Positions 43,966 to 52,885 of a stretch of DNA of 64,000 nt are shown here, piece after piece. Origin of the DNA: an uncultured Acidobacteriota bacterium (GTDB lineage Bacteria > Acidobacteriota > Blastocatellia > Pyrinomonadales > Pyrinomonadaceae); the NCBI GenBank assembly GCA_937859595.1, contig CALMAH010000015.1, forward strand, positions 186,001 to 250,000, in the 5' to 3' direction. The notes under the pieces were generated by a model. It was given only the letters and a program-made list of their open reading frames with translations. It did no database searches and was not told where the DNA came from. The position numbers were made by a program, and so were the translations under genes. The first letter of the stretch is position 1. The number at the start of each line of letters is the position of its first letter.

Positions 43966-44104
43966 AGTGGGTGCGATGCTGCCATGCCGGGAAATAAGTG
44001 CCGGCTGAGGTCAATTGGAACAATCGGTGTTAGTTGTTATCTTTTGAACAATGAAATTATAGGTTGCGTGCGGGAAATCCACAATAGCGATCCGGGGGTT
44101 AGCG

Positions 44105-44992
44105 ATGATCGAGAACATAATTCCGGCAAGGACGGCAAGCATTGGAGCATTTGATGTAAGACGTGTTCTGCCCTTTCGCGAGAGACGGATGGTGGGGCCC
44201 TTTATCTTTGTTGACGATTTCGGGCCGGCAGAGATAGTCAGCGGACGTTCAATGGACGTACTTCCGCATCCGCACATCGGGCTGGCAACGGTAACCTACC
44301 TTTTCAGCGGCCGGATGACGCACCGAGACAGTATTGGCAGTGTGCAAGTCATCGAACCCGGCGACGTGAACTGGATGATCGCGGGCCGCGGGATCGCACA
44401 CTCCGAACGCACGTCTGACGCCGGCAACGAACCGGGCGAAGAGCTTTTCGGGCTGCAGACATGGGTGGCGCTGCCCGCAAAGGACGAGGAGTGCGAGCCC
44501 GACTTCAGCCATACGGGGCGGGACGAACTGCCTGAGACGGAAATAGAAGGCACCAGGTTCCGTCTGATACTCGGCAGCGGTTTCGGAATTGAATCGCCCG
44601 TAACGACGCTCGGCGAGCCCTTTTACGCTGAGTGCAGTCAAGAGGCGGGGAGCCGGTTTGTTATCCCAACGTACATTGAAGAGCGTTCCGTCTATCCCAT
44701 CCGCGGCCGGTTGCAGATAGACGGCACTGAGATCACGCCGGGCACGATGGCCGTATTCAAGAACGGTTCGGAAGCCCTGATTACCGCCGCCGAAGACACC
44801 ACGTATATGATCATTGGAGGAACCGCATTAGCAGAAAAGCGGCACATCTGGTGGAATTTCGTCGCCAGCCGCCGCGAACTCATCGAGGAAGCCAAACTCC
44901 GCTGGCATCGTAACGAGTTTCCCGCGATACCGAACGAGGGAGGACGGATCGAGCTTCCCAAGGGAAGTTTTCCAACGCCACCCCCGCTCTGA
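44105..44992 (+). CDS. Pirin family protein
   Basis: A 295-residue bicupin. The pirin N-terminal cupin shows 'DFGPAEIVSGRSMDVLPHPHIGLATVTYLFSG' with the metal-binding His pair and 'GDVNWMIAGRGIAHSERT'; the C-terminal cupin ends in the usual 'GGTALAEKRHIWWNFVAS'. Pirins oxidise flavonoids such as quercetin or act as regulators; the role here is unknown. Gap of 140 bases to the divergent SLC13 gene. Confidence 0.93.
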   Translation: MIENIIPARTASIGAFDVRRVLPFRERRMVGPFIFVDDFGPAEIVSGRSMDVLPHPHIGLATVTYLFSGRMTHRDSIGSVQVIEPGDVNWMIAGRGIAHSERTSDAGNEPGEELFGLQTWVALPAKDEECEPDFSHTGRDELPETEIEGTRFRLILGSGFGIESPVTTLGEPFYAECSQEAGSRFVIPTYIEERSVYPIRGRLQIDGTEITPGTMAVFKNGSEALITAAEDTTYMIIGGTALAEKRHIWWNFVASRRELIEEAKLRWHRNEFPAIPNEGGRIELPKGSFPTPPPL

Positions 44993-45109
44993 ACTGCCTA
45001 GGAATTAGAGAATGCTTATCAGCGAGATCCGGCAGCACTTTGCGAAATTCGAAGGCCTTTCCCGGGCCATTCGAAAAAAAATTGAAAACTTGACACACAT
45101 GTTGATAGG

Positions 45110-45670
45110 TCACGTCTCACTACCGTCACGTCTTTGTTCCGTTTGATCTTTCCTGTCGCGAAGTATAAATGCGCTGATAAATGTCACAATGATGCCGACC
45201 GGCAAAAGTGTTGCGACCGAGAATACGAACGTCAGCAAAGGTGTTTCGCTGATAGTGCGAATCATTGAGAGTTGTCTCTTGATGCCGTCGATAGCTTCTT
45301 GTGTTGCCGGCTGTTCCAACTCTCCTACCAGATGCTCGGTAAACTTCTGGTAGTAAAACTCCCTAAAATCCGGATTCCATATCTGATAAGCCTGATAGCC
45401 TGCTGAATGAATGGCCGAAGCAACGAGCGTGATCATCAGACCGATCTGAACCGCTTTCCAGAACGAAACCCGCCCACCTCCCTTTCGGTCTCTGTAGGAT
45501 CGGATCCCGAAAAAGATCATCGACAACGCTATGAGCATTCCGGCATACCCAAAGGTCGTTGTCTGGCCGAGCGAGATGTGGCCGTTGAAGCAAAGTGAGA
45601 ATATCAGCCAGCCAAAGGCTGCTAAGGCGAGACCGGCAAGAGTTCCGAAAAATAAGATTGGTTTTAGCAT
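45110..45670 (-). CDS. DUF4199 membrane protein
   Basis: A 186-residue protein with four hydrophobic segments (about residues 4-26, 38-57, 70-92 and 145-170) and a conserved amphipathic middle ('FREFYYQKFTEHLVGELEQP'). The layout and the 'SFWKAVQIGLMITLVAS' segment fit DUF4199, whose function is unknown. It sits 101 bases downstream of the LuxR-type regulator on the same strand. Confidence 0.88.
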   Translation of the reverse strand: MLKPILFFGTLAGLALAAFGWLIFSLCFNGHISLGQTTTFGYAGMLIALSMIFFGIRSYRDRKGGGRVSFWKAVQIGLMITLVASAIHSAGYQAYQIWNPDFREFYYQKFTEHLVGELEQPATQEAIDGIKRQLSMIRTISETPLLTFVFSVATLLPVGIIVTFISAFILRDRKDQTEQRRDGSET

Positions 45671-45771
45671 GATCCTCCTGACTTACAGGCCAAATATAAC
45701 CCTAAGCCAAAGGAAAATGCATCGGCCAAAAGTATGAATTTGCAGGAAAAGGGGGAAATCCGACGAAAGCG

Positions 45772-46197
45772 CTAGCGGATCAACCTGAGTTCCTTGGCGA
45801 TCTGGACAGCTTGGGTCCGGCGACGTGCGTCGAGTTTCGAGAAAATATTCGAGGTGTGGGTCTTAACCGTACTTGTCGAGACGAACAGCCTCTCAGCTAT
45901 CTCCCTGTTCGACAAGCCTTCAGCGATAAGTTCAAGAACTTCGTGTTCACGTTTGCTTATGCCAAGTCCTTTGAGGGCAGACGGTTCGAGGTTCGGCGCA
46001 TCCTCCCCATTCTTGTGCCGGGCCGCTGCGGCTAGCTTGAAGCCGGCCCATAGACCCAGCGCGGCAAACCCGAGAGCTACTGCCCCTATAAACATTTCAA
46101 GAGGTAAATTTCTAACGAAATAGCTGTACTCGAGGTATTTGAGCAGACCGAACAGTACTGCCAGTGTCGCACCATAAATGAGTACCGGTCTTTTCAT
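45772..46197 (-). CDS. Membrane-tethered LuxR-type regulator
   Basis: A 141-residue protein with two N-terminal hydrophobic segments (about residues 6-21 and 35-58) followed by a LuxR/FixJ-type helix-turn-helix at about residues 73-138 ('LGISKREHEVLELIAEGLSNREIAERLFVSTSTVKTHT'). It has no receiver or ligand-binding domain, so the DNA-binding domain appears anchored to the inner membrane. Regulation may come through proteolysis or a membrane partner. Its neighbour, DUF4199, is such a candidate. Confidence 0.88.
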   Translation of the reverse strand: MKRPVLIYGATLAVLFGLLKYLEYSYFVRNLPLEMFIGAVALGFAALGLWAGFKLAAAARHKNGEDAPNLEPSALKGLGISKREHEVLELIAEGLSNREIAERLFVSTSTVKTHTSNIFSKLDARRRTQAVQIAKELRLIR

Positions 46198-46261
46198 CTG
46201 GGCCGTTTGGAAATAATTCTGGCCGCCCTTGATCTATCGGAGCGGCCAAAACGTTCTATGA

Positions 46262-46352
46262 TGGCGGAGACGACAGGATTCGAACCTGTGGTACCCTTTT
46301 GGAGTACAACGGTTTAGCAAACCGCCGCTTTCAGCCACTCAGCCACGTCTCC
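46262..46352 (-). tRNA. tRNA-Ser (anticodon GCT)
   Basis: A 91-base class II tRNA with encoded CCA. Acceptor stem GGAGACG pairs with CGTCTCC, discriminator G, anticodon loop TTGCTAA gives GCT (codons AGC/AGU), and a long variable arm (GTACTCC..GGGTAC) marks serine. Confidence 0.97.
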
Positions 46353-46378
46353 GCATGGGTGCCGAAATGCAAGTCTCA

Positions 46379-46406
46379 ATTCTAGCCTACGGGCAAACTT
46401 TGTCAA
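46379..46406 (-). promoter_or_regulatory. Sigma-70-type promoter of tRNA-Ser
   Basis: On the minus strand, TTGACA (46406-46401) is followed by a 16-base spacer and TAGAAT (46384-46379). The tRNA begins 27 bases beyond. The -35 is a perfect consensus match. Confidence 0.75.
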
Positions 46407-46579
46407 GCTTTACGCATCCTACGTTGCGGACTTTACTGTATTCAGTGCTTGACACATAGAGAAAATGCCTTGAAAATAACAGGGTTATCGTAGTCGGTTA
46501 AGGTATCCCCCTTCCGGCTGAGTTTCGTTTGCGTGAGTATTCGCAAATTTGTCCTTTCGGGTCCGGAGACCAACGTCGG

Positions 46580-48304
46580 ATGAAAGTTTCCGAAAACATC
46601 AAAATAGCCATTTCGTCGGTCGTTATGACCGCTTTGGTTGCCACGCTTTTCGCTACCATTCCGGGCCAAGTTCGTGCCGAAAGCGGTGCGGGTTCCGGAA
46701 TGAACATCGGCATCCTGCGAGGCATCGTCCGCGATGTTGAGGGTTCGCCGATCCCGGATGCCACTGTCGCGATCTTTCGTGTCGGTACATCAAAACTGCT
46801 TCAACAGGTGCGGTCGAATAAGGAAGGCCGATACCTGCTTAGGATGATCCCCGGCACCTACAGTGTTCTTGCGGTGGCACAGGGCTTTAATCCGGTTACA
46901 CTTCCGGAAGTTGCGATAGGGCGGTCTGGGCCGCTTGACCATGGATTCAGGTTGGAGCGGGCCGGGAGCGGCAATACGTTGCCAGAACGCAGGTCGGACC
47001 GCAATAATGTGAAGTGGGTACGCCGCGCAGCCACAATAAGCCGCACGATCTATCAAAACCGGGAAGGCGATCAGCTGGAAACAGCCTCAACCGCAGAACA
47101 ACACGAACCCGGTCAGAGATCCGGGCCGGGCCAATCGGTGGCCGAGACCTATGTTGCATCGTCCGATCAAGGTGTTTTTTCCGGCATTAACTACGCTACA
47201 AGAGTAGATATAAGCAACAAGACCGATCTGATAATCGCTGCGCAAACGGGGGTCGGCAAAGGCGCGCCTCAGCGACTCGAAGCATACATCAGCCACCTTG
47301 CATCACCGAACCACACGCTGCGACTCAATACCTCGGTTGGGCTTTTGGGGACGATCAGATCCGAGGGGAACGAAAGCGGGCTCGGACAGGTGACGTTCCA
47401 GGCAACCGACGAATGGCGTGTCCGCGAGGGCGTGATACTCGTCCTCGGGGCTGATGTTTCAAAATTTGTAGGGGCGGGAAGTGACGTTTTTGTCGCTCCC
47501 AGGCTGGGCTTTCAGATGGATGCTGGGCCAAAGACAAGGTTCCGCGCCGCCTTCACACCCGGCACGGATGACCGGACATGGGGGCGTGAGATCGAGCTTG
47601 AAGGCGCTCAGGTAATGTTTCGTGAACCGGTCGCGGTCAACGACGTCGTTGTTGAAGAAGGGCGTCCTCGGCTTAACCGGAGCCAAAGGTTCGAATTCGG
47701 CCTTGAACGCGTCCTCGACAATCGCTCCAGCATCGAGGCCAACGTATTTTTCGACACTACCCTGAATCGCGGGGTCGGCATACAGGCTTTCGCGTTTGAC
47801 GGTTCGGCCTCGCCTGCCTTGTCAGAATTTACGGGAAATCAGGCTGGTGACGCCACGGGTATCAGGGTGGTTTATTCGCGGCGGATATCCGGTAGGATGA
47901 CCGCCTCGGGAGGCTACAGTTTTGGCACCGGGCAAAGCCTTTCAGCGGAGGGTGTTACAAATCCGGGTGAATTGTTCAGGAGCGATGTATTTCACACCTT
48001 GTACGGGCAGTTCGATGCCGACCTGGGTACGGGCACGACGGTAAGAACGGTTTTCAGGCTTTCTCCGCAGGCCACAGTTTTTGCGATCGATCCATTTCGG
48101 GGACGGCTGGCGATCTATGACCCGAGTCTGAGTATTCTCGTTACACAAAGCCTTCCCACGATGGGATTACCGTTCCAGGCCGAGGCCGTGATGGACGCCA
48201 GAAACCTACTCGACTTTCATGCAGGAGCGATCAGCGAAGCAGGTTCGTTGAGGCTGAATGGCCAGCGAAGGACGCTAAGAGGCGGAATTCTGGTGCGATT
48301 TTAG
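46580..48304 (+). CDS. Carboxypeptidase-regulatory domain plus outer-membrane beta-barrel (TonB-receptor-like)
   Basis: About 574 residues from ATG 46580. Signal peptide, then a carboxypeptidase-regulatory-like (SusC/CarboxypepD_reg) domain ('GILRGIVRDVEGSPIPDATVAIF', about residues 42-125), a polar linker, and about 400 residues of alternating beta strands ending in aromatic Phe ('GILVRF'), as barrel proteins do. I see no plug domain, so it is not a standard TonB-dependent receptor. A strong terminator follows the gene. Confidence 0.82.
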   Translation: MKVSENIKIAISSVVMTALVATLFATIPGQVRAESGAGSGMNIGILRGIVRDVEGSPIPDATVAIFRVGTSKLLQQVRSNKEGRYLLRMIPGTYSVLAVAQGFNPVTLPEVAIGRSGPLDHGFRLERAGSGNTLPERRSDRNNVKWVRRAATISRTIYQNREGDQLETASTAEQHEPGQRSGPGQSVAETYVASSDQGVFSGINYATRVDISNKTDLIIAAQTGVGKGAPQRLEAYISHLASPNHTLRLNTSVGLLGTIRSEGNESGLGQVTFQATDEWRVREGVILVLGADVSKFVGAGSDVFVAPRLGFQMDAGPKTRFRAAFTPGTDDRTWGREIELEGAQVMFREPVAVNDVVVEEGRPRLNRSQRFEFGLERVLDNRSSIEANVFFDTTLNRGVGIQAFAFDGSASPALSEFTGNQAGDATGIRVVYSRRISGRMTASGGYSFGTGQSLSAEGVTNPGELFRSDVFHTLYGQFDADLGTGTTVRTVFRLSPQATVFAIDPFRGRLAIYDPSLSILVTQSLPTMGLPFQAEAVMDARNLLDFHAGAISEAGSLRLNGQRRTLRGGILVRF

Positions 48305-48332
48305 TCCCAAATAGGCACTTTGACCTTGTAAA

Positions 48333-48373
48333 GATGAGCCGCCGGCCGACAAGCCCCGGCGGCATCTTTTTTT
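48333..48373 (+). terminator. Intrinsic terminator after the barrel gene
   Basis: GCCGCCGG and CCGGCGGC form a perfect 8-bp stem (flanked by GATGA and ATC) followed by seven T (48367-48373). It isolates the barrel gene from the histidine kinase. Confidence 0.92.
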
Positions 48374-48549
48374 CCAAATTCTTGGATGTTAGAACAAAAA
48401 ACTGAATCCGCGCCACCTGTTCAGCGTGAAATATTCCGTTAAAACGGGCAATTTGACCGTTTACGGGGTCGATTTCGCCGCGTATGGCGAGTTGGCAGGA
48501 TGGAACGCTGTTTGCGTTATTTTTTCAAAGGGAAAAGTGTGTTCACTCG

Positions 48550-51510
48550 ATGATAGGTAAGGTTCTCTCAGGTTGGAGCCTGATCTGGCTCGTAATAACG
48601 GTGCTGCTGGTTGCAGGCGGCGCGTTGAACCTTGCCCAGCGGGTCACCCAGGAAATGCCGCCGACCGACGGGATCCTTTGGGTACAGCGGGAAGAAGGCA
48701 TTTACGCCAAGATCGTCGTTGAGGGATTGGCCGGTGAACGAGCGGGGGTCTCCAAGGGCGACAGGCTGATCGCCATCGGCCTAAATGGCAAGAGAAGCGA
48801 CGAGGTAGTTTCGATCGCAGATATACCGATGTATCTGCACGAAGCGGGTGTCGGCGGAAAACTTTCGTACCTCATCGAAAAACGGGGATATGCCTTTGAG
48901 AACAATCGGTACATCGCCGAACTGCGTTCGATCGACCCGGTGCAGCGATGGCCGGCCTCTGTTGTTTTCCTGACCTTTGTCGGGTTTGTTTGGCTTGGGG
49001 TGGGCTTTTTCGTTCTTTTCAAACAGGGAAGCCGTTCGCCATTTGTGCTCCATTTTGCGACGGTGTGCCTGGCCGCGTTCGTTTTTCACGTTTATAGCTC
49101 GCTGGGTACCGAGCAGGACCTCGACCTCGTGGTCGGGATGATCGACCAGCTCGCATTTGTCTTGTTCGTCCCCCTTTTCCTGCATTTCTGTCTTAGATAT
49201 CCGGTTCGAAGCGAGGTGTTTGACAGCGCTCGCTGGAAGACCGCGGCGATCTATGTTCCGGCGGTCTTGCTGGCCGCGACGCTGTTCATCATAACTCTGC
49301 TGCCATTTGCGCTTTCGGAAACTGCGGGCATTGCCTTTCTGCAATTTTTGGCAGCTAACGGCGCCTACCCGTTTCTTAACTCCATCTCGCTTTATCATTT
49401 TGCGGGCGGCATCTCATTGGGTGCCACCATCTTGATCTGGCGTTTTCTGACGAGTTCTCAACCGTTGGTCCGCGCCCGTCTGAAATGGGCGATGTGGGGA
49501 ACGCTGATCTCCGTCCTTCCGATCCTTGCCTTCCGGGTAACCGGCCGTTTCATCTATCTTCCTGAAGACACCTTGACCACTGCGATCACCACGCTTCCGC
49601 TGGCCCTCATCCCGCTCAGCTTTGGCCACTCGGTCGTGCGATACCGCCTAATGGACGTCGATATCGTGGTCCGCCGGGCTCTGGTCTATGCGATGACGAC
49701 CATCGCCATTGCAATGATGATCGGCGTGGTAGCGCTGGGGCTGGTTTTCCTCGCGGTCGGAAAGGACCTCTCGAGAACTGAAATTACCCTGAGAGCGATA
49801 ATAGCGATCTTCGCGATGGCGGCTATCGTTCTGCTTAGCGAGCCGCTCAAGCACTTTCTTCAGGAACGGGCGAACAGATTTTTCTACGGCGAGAAATATG
49901 ATCTTAGACAGGGGCTGCTGGATTTCGGCCGGACTTTGTCCGCAACCACCGCCCTGGATCCGCTGATGGACGCGCTCACCGACCGGCTGCAAAAGGTGCT
50001 GGATGTTGAGAAGATCGCGGTGATGATGGAGGATGCGCGAGCGCCCGGTTCTTATCGCGTCGCGAGGGCCGTTGGGCTTAGCGAGGACTTCCAGGTGCCG
50101 GCGGATTTCAAGCAAATGATCCGGCAGAAATCGGCCGCTACCGGCGTTGTCCGTGCAGACCAGTTCGATCTAAATGAAGGCGACGCCAGAAACGGTGCCA
50201 CGAACGGCAACGGCCGGCATCCGCGTCCGCAGGAACTTCATTACTTCGTACCGTGTGTTGTCCGCAGCAAGATGGTCGCTGTGATCGGGCTGGGACGCGC
50301 GAGCGATGGTTCGCTTCTGTCTTCCGAGGACCTGGAAATTTTGAAGACCCTGTCGGGCTATATCGCGGTTGCCATAGAGAACAGCCGACTTTATCAGGAA
50401 CAGCAGCTGCATACCGAAGAGCTGGCGCTGCTCAAAGAGTTCAACGAATCTATAGTCGAATCGGTTAATGTCGGCCTGCTCGCGGTGGACGAGGACGGAC
50501 GCATCACTCGCTGCAACACAACGTTCGAAGAGCTGATGGGACTCTCGCGTGACGAGGCCGTCGGCAAGTGTGTGGAAGAGATATTTGACGACGCGTTTGC
50601 CGCAAATCTGCAGAGCATACTAGGCCGCTCAAGCTGGCAGCTTACTGAGATCCGCAATGCATATAAGTTGCGGGCATTTGACGCGAAGGGAACGCCGCTG
50701 ATATTGAACGTCGCTCTTGCACCGCTGCGGTCTGTTTCGAGTGAGCAAACCGGAGCGATCGTGGTCCTTGAGAATGTTACTTCTAGGGTCAAGCTGGAAG
50801 AGTCGCTGCAGCAGAGCGAAAAGCTATCCAGCATCGGATTGCTTGCCGCCGGTGTCGCCCATGAGGTGAACACGCCGCTTACGGGGGTATCCAGCTACAC
50901 GCAGATGCTGCTTGGAATGGTGCCGGAGACCGACCCGAAACACGCTCTGTTGCAGAAAATGCAGCGGCAGACCGAACGGGCAAGCAATATAGTCGGTAAT
51001 CTTCTCAATTTTTCGCGGACAGGCACCGCTGTCGAATGGAGCGACATTGATGTCAACAAACTGCTTGACGACACACTTCAACTGCTTGAACCGCAACTCC
51101 GCAGGTCTAACGTTGATATCTTGAAGGACTACAACCCGTCGCCGCCGCGTGTTGACGGCAATGGCGGAAAGCTGCAGCAGGTGTTCACCAACCTGATCCT
51201 TAACGCTCGAGACGCACTCTTCGGCGGTGGGACGATCACGCTGCGGACGAGGGTTGTAGATGGCGAGGTCATAATCGAAGTGGAAGACGATGGTGCCGGT
51301 ATCGCACAGGAAGACCTGAAGCGCATCTTCGATCCGTTCTTTACGACCAAGGGCGTCGGCAACGGAACCGGGCTTGGGCTCGCGGTGACCTACGGCATTG
51401 TGCAGGAACATTCCGGAACCATCGAGGCCCGGAGTGAAACCGGAAAGGGTGCCACATTTGTGATCAAGTTCCCCGAAGCTGGGAAGCAGCGTCAGCGAAA
51501 AGCCGGTTAG
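48550..51510 (+). CDS. Large hybrid-sensor histidine kinase: PDZ, 7TM-like, GAF, PAS, HisKA, HATPase
   Basis: About 986 residues. Order: N-terminal membrane helix (about 7-26), PDZ-like domain (about 40-110, 'EGLAGERAGVSKGDRLIAIG'), a block of about seven to eight membrane helices (about 125-395), a GAF-like domain (about 450-590), PAS ('VESVNVGLLAVDEDGRITRC', 640-700), the phosphoacceptor His771 in 'GVAHEVNTPLTG', and an HATPase with N box 'NLILNARDAL', 'DDGAGI' and 'GTGLGLAV'. Catalytic motifs are intact. No response regulator is adjacent. An ATG at 48484 would add 22 residues. Confidence 0.9.
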   Translation: MIGKVLSGWSLIWLVITVLLVAGGALNLAQRVTQEMPPTDGILWVQREEGIYAKIVVEGLAGERAGVSKGDRLIAIGLNGKRSDEVVSIADIPMYLHEAGVGGKLSYLIEKRGYAFENNRYIAELRSIDPVQRWPASVVFLTFVGFVWLGVGFFVLFKQGSRSPFVLHFATVCLAAFVFHVYSSLGTEQDLDLVVGMIDQLAFVLFVPLFLHFCLRYPVRSEVFDSARWKTAAIYVPAVLLAATLFIITLLPFALSETAGIAFLQFLAANGAYPFLNSISLYHFAGGISLGATILIWRFLTSSQPLVRARLKWAMWGTLISVLPILAFRVTGRFIYLPEDTLTTAITTLPLALIPLSFGHSVVRYRLMDVDIVVRRALVYAMTTIAIAMMIGVVALGLVFLAVGKDLSRTEITLRAIIAIFAMAAIVLLSEPLKHFLQERANRFFYGEKYDLRQGLLDFGRTLSATTALDPLMDALTDRLQKVLDVEKIAVMMEDARAPGSYRVARAVGLSEDFQVPADFKQMIRQKSAATGVVRADQFDLNEGDARNGATNGNGRHPRPQELHYFVPCVVRSKMVAVIGLGRASDGSLLSSEDLEILKTLSGYIAVAIENSRLYQEQQLHTEELALLKEFNESIVESVNVGLLAVDEDGRITRCNTTFEELMGLSRDEAVGKCVEEIFDDAFAANLQSILGRSSWQLTEIRNAYKLRAFDAKGTPLILNVALAPLRSVSSEQTGAIVVLENVTSRVKLEESLQQSEKLSSIGLLAAGVAHEVNTPLTGVSSYTQMLLGMVPETDPKHALLQKMQRQTERASNIVGNLLNFSRTGTAVEWSDIDVNKLLDDTLQLLEPQLRRSNVDILKDYNPSPPRVDGNGGKLQQVFTNLILNARDALFGGGTITLRTRVVDGEVIIEVEDDGAGIAQEDLKRIFDPFFTTKGVGNGTGLGLAVTYGIVQEHSGTIEARSETGKGATFVIKFPEAGKQRQRKAG

Positions 51511-52763
51511 ACACCCGCCTCGAGCGCTTTGTCTTCCGACAACAGTCTCAAAGCAAACAGTGAAGTTAAAAGTGCGACGAACATGATCGCTGCCGCGGTC
51601 CAGAATGTTCGTGTTATCGTATTGTCGTCAAGCGAGTTCGCGGCGTTATTTAAAAGAATGCCGCCGATCATCGGCCCGATGGCACGTGCAAGACTTGCTC
51701 CGGACTGCAGTATGCCGAGAGCACTGCCCTGTTCGTGTTCTTCGGATATCTTTGATACGAGGCTTGTCAGCGAAGGCGATGCCATCGCATTCCCTATCGA
51801 GAGTATCGCGCAGGCTGCAAGAAGTCCGAGCAGGCCCCCTGACGCCGGACCGAGGTAGGGCATCCAAAAGAGCGCAACCGCCATCATCAAACACCCCACG
51901 GCCATCAGCCGTGCCTCCCCGAAACGGTCGGCAAAAAGATTAAAAAGAACTCCCTGTCCGATGATCGCGATCAGCCCGACATAGGCGAAAAGATAGCCGT
52001 TCTGTTCCGCGTTATAGCCGTATCTGTGTGCGGTAAACAGCACAAAGGCGTAGGTCATTATCGAAAAGGCCGTTACCAACAGAAAGTAAAGCAGATTAAG
52101 CGTACCGACTACGGGCCTGCGCAATGAGGCCACCAGGTCGAGCAGGCGGTTACGCCCTGCGGACATCCCCGGTTTTGCGCCCTTTTTGATCGATTCGGGC
52201 AAGAAGAAATAAACGGCAGCCGCATTTACCAGCGAAAGGCCTGCGGCGAAATAGAATGGGATGTGGATGCCGTATTTGCTGAGAATTCCGGCAATTGCCG
52301 GCCCAAGAATAAAGCCCAATCCGAACATCGCGCCAAAGAGCCCCATGCCCTTGGCGCGGTCTTCGCGGGAGGTGACATCAGCGATGTAGGCCTGCGCGGT
52401 CGAGATATTCGCCCCGGTTATGCCGCCGATAATTCGTCCCAAAAAGACGAGAAGCAGCGTTTCGGCAAAACCGATCAGGAAATATCCAAATGCCGAACCG
52501 ATGATGCTGACAAGGAGGATCGGCCGGCGTCCATAATGGTCCGAGATGCGTCCAAGGATCGGCGCAAAAAAGAATTGCATCCACGAATAGACGGCAAACA
52601 GCAAACCGATCTGAAAGGGCGTCGCGTTGAACGGAGGGGTGTTCGCATAGAACGGAAGTATCGGGATGACCATGCCGAAGCCGACCAGATCGAGAAAGAC
52701 CGTGGCATACACCGTGATAAGCGGTGCGGTAAAGAAACGTTTCTTTTGGCCGCTCTCTGTCAT
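51507..52763 (-). CDS. MFS transporter, TetA/multidrug type
   Basis: A 418-residue 12-helix major facilitator. Motif A between helices 2 and 3 is 'GRISDHYGRRPILLVSIIGS' and the helix-5 motif region is 'GITGANISTAQAYIADVT', both typical of the drug:H+ antiporter (TetA-like) group. It could export drugs or metabolites, substrate unknown. Its stop overlaps the end of the convergent kinase gene by 4 bases. Confidence 0.93.
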   Translation of the reverse strand: MTESGQKKRFFTAPLITVYATVFLDLVGFGMVIPILPFYANTPPFNATPFQIGLLFAVYSWMQFFFAPILGRISDHYGRRPILLVSIIGSAFGYFLIGFAETLLLVFLGRIIGGITGANISTAQAYIADVTSREDRAKGMGLFGAMFGLGFILGPAIAGILSKYGIHIPFYFAAGLSLVNAAAVYFFLPESIKKGAKPGMSAGRNRLLDLVASLRRPVVGTLNLLYFLLVTAFSIMTYAFVLFTAHRYGYNAEQNGYLFAYVGLIAIIGQGVLFNLFADRFGEARLMAVGCLMMAVALFWMPYLGPASGGLLGLLAACAILSIGNAMASPSLTSLVSKISEEHEQGSALGILQSGASLARAIGPMIGGILLNNAANSLDDNTITRTFWTAAAIMFVALLTSLFALRLLSEDKALEAGV

Positions 52764-52885
52764 CGCATGTCTTTGTCCCGCTCGTTCACATCGGAAAGAG
52801 CCGAAGTTGAAAGTTTAGCAAATAGGCTAATCATAGTAGAATGAGGATATTCGTCGCCGCCGTTCTCAAACATGGAAATTGAAAT

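Noticed and set aside
45048-45077. Hairpin TTCGAAGGCC...GGCCATTCGAA between pirin and DUF4199
   Set aside because: The stem is followed by A rather than T on the + strand and the T run lies before it on the minus strand, so it does not fit an intrinsic terminator. Left unassigned.
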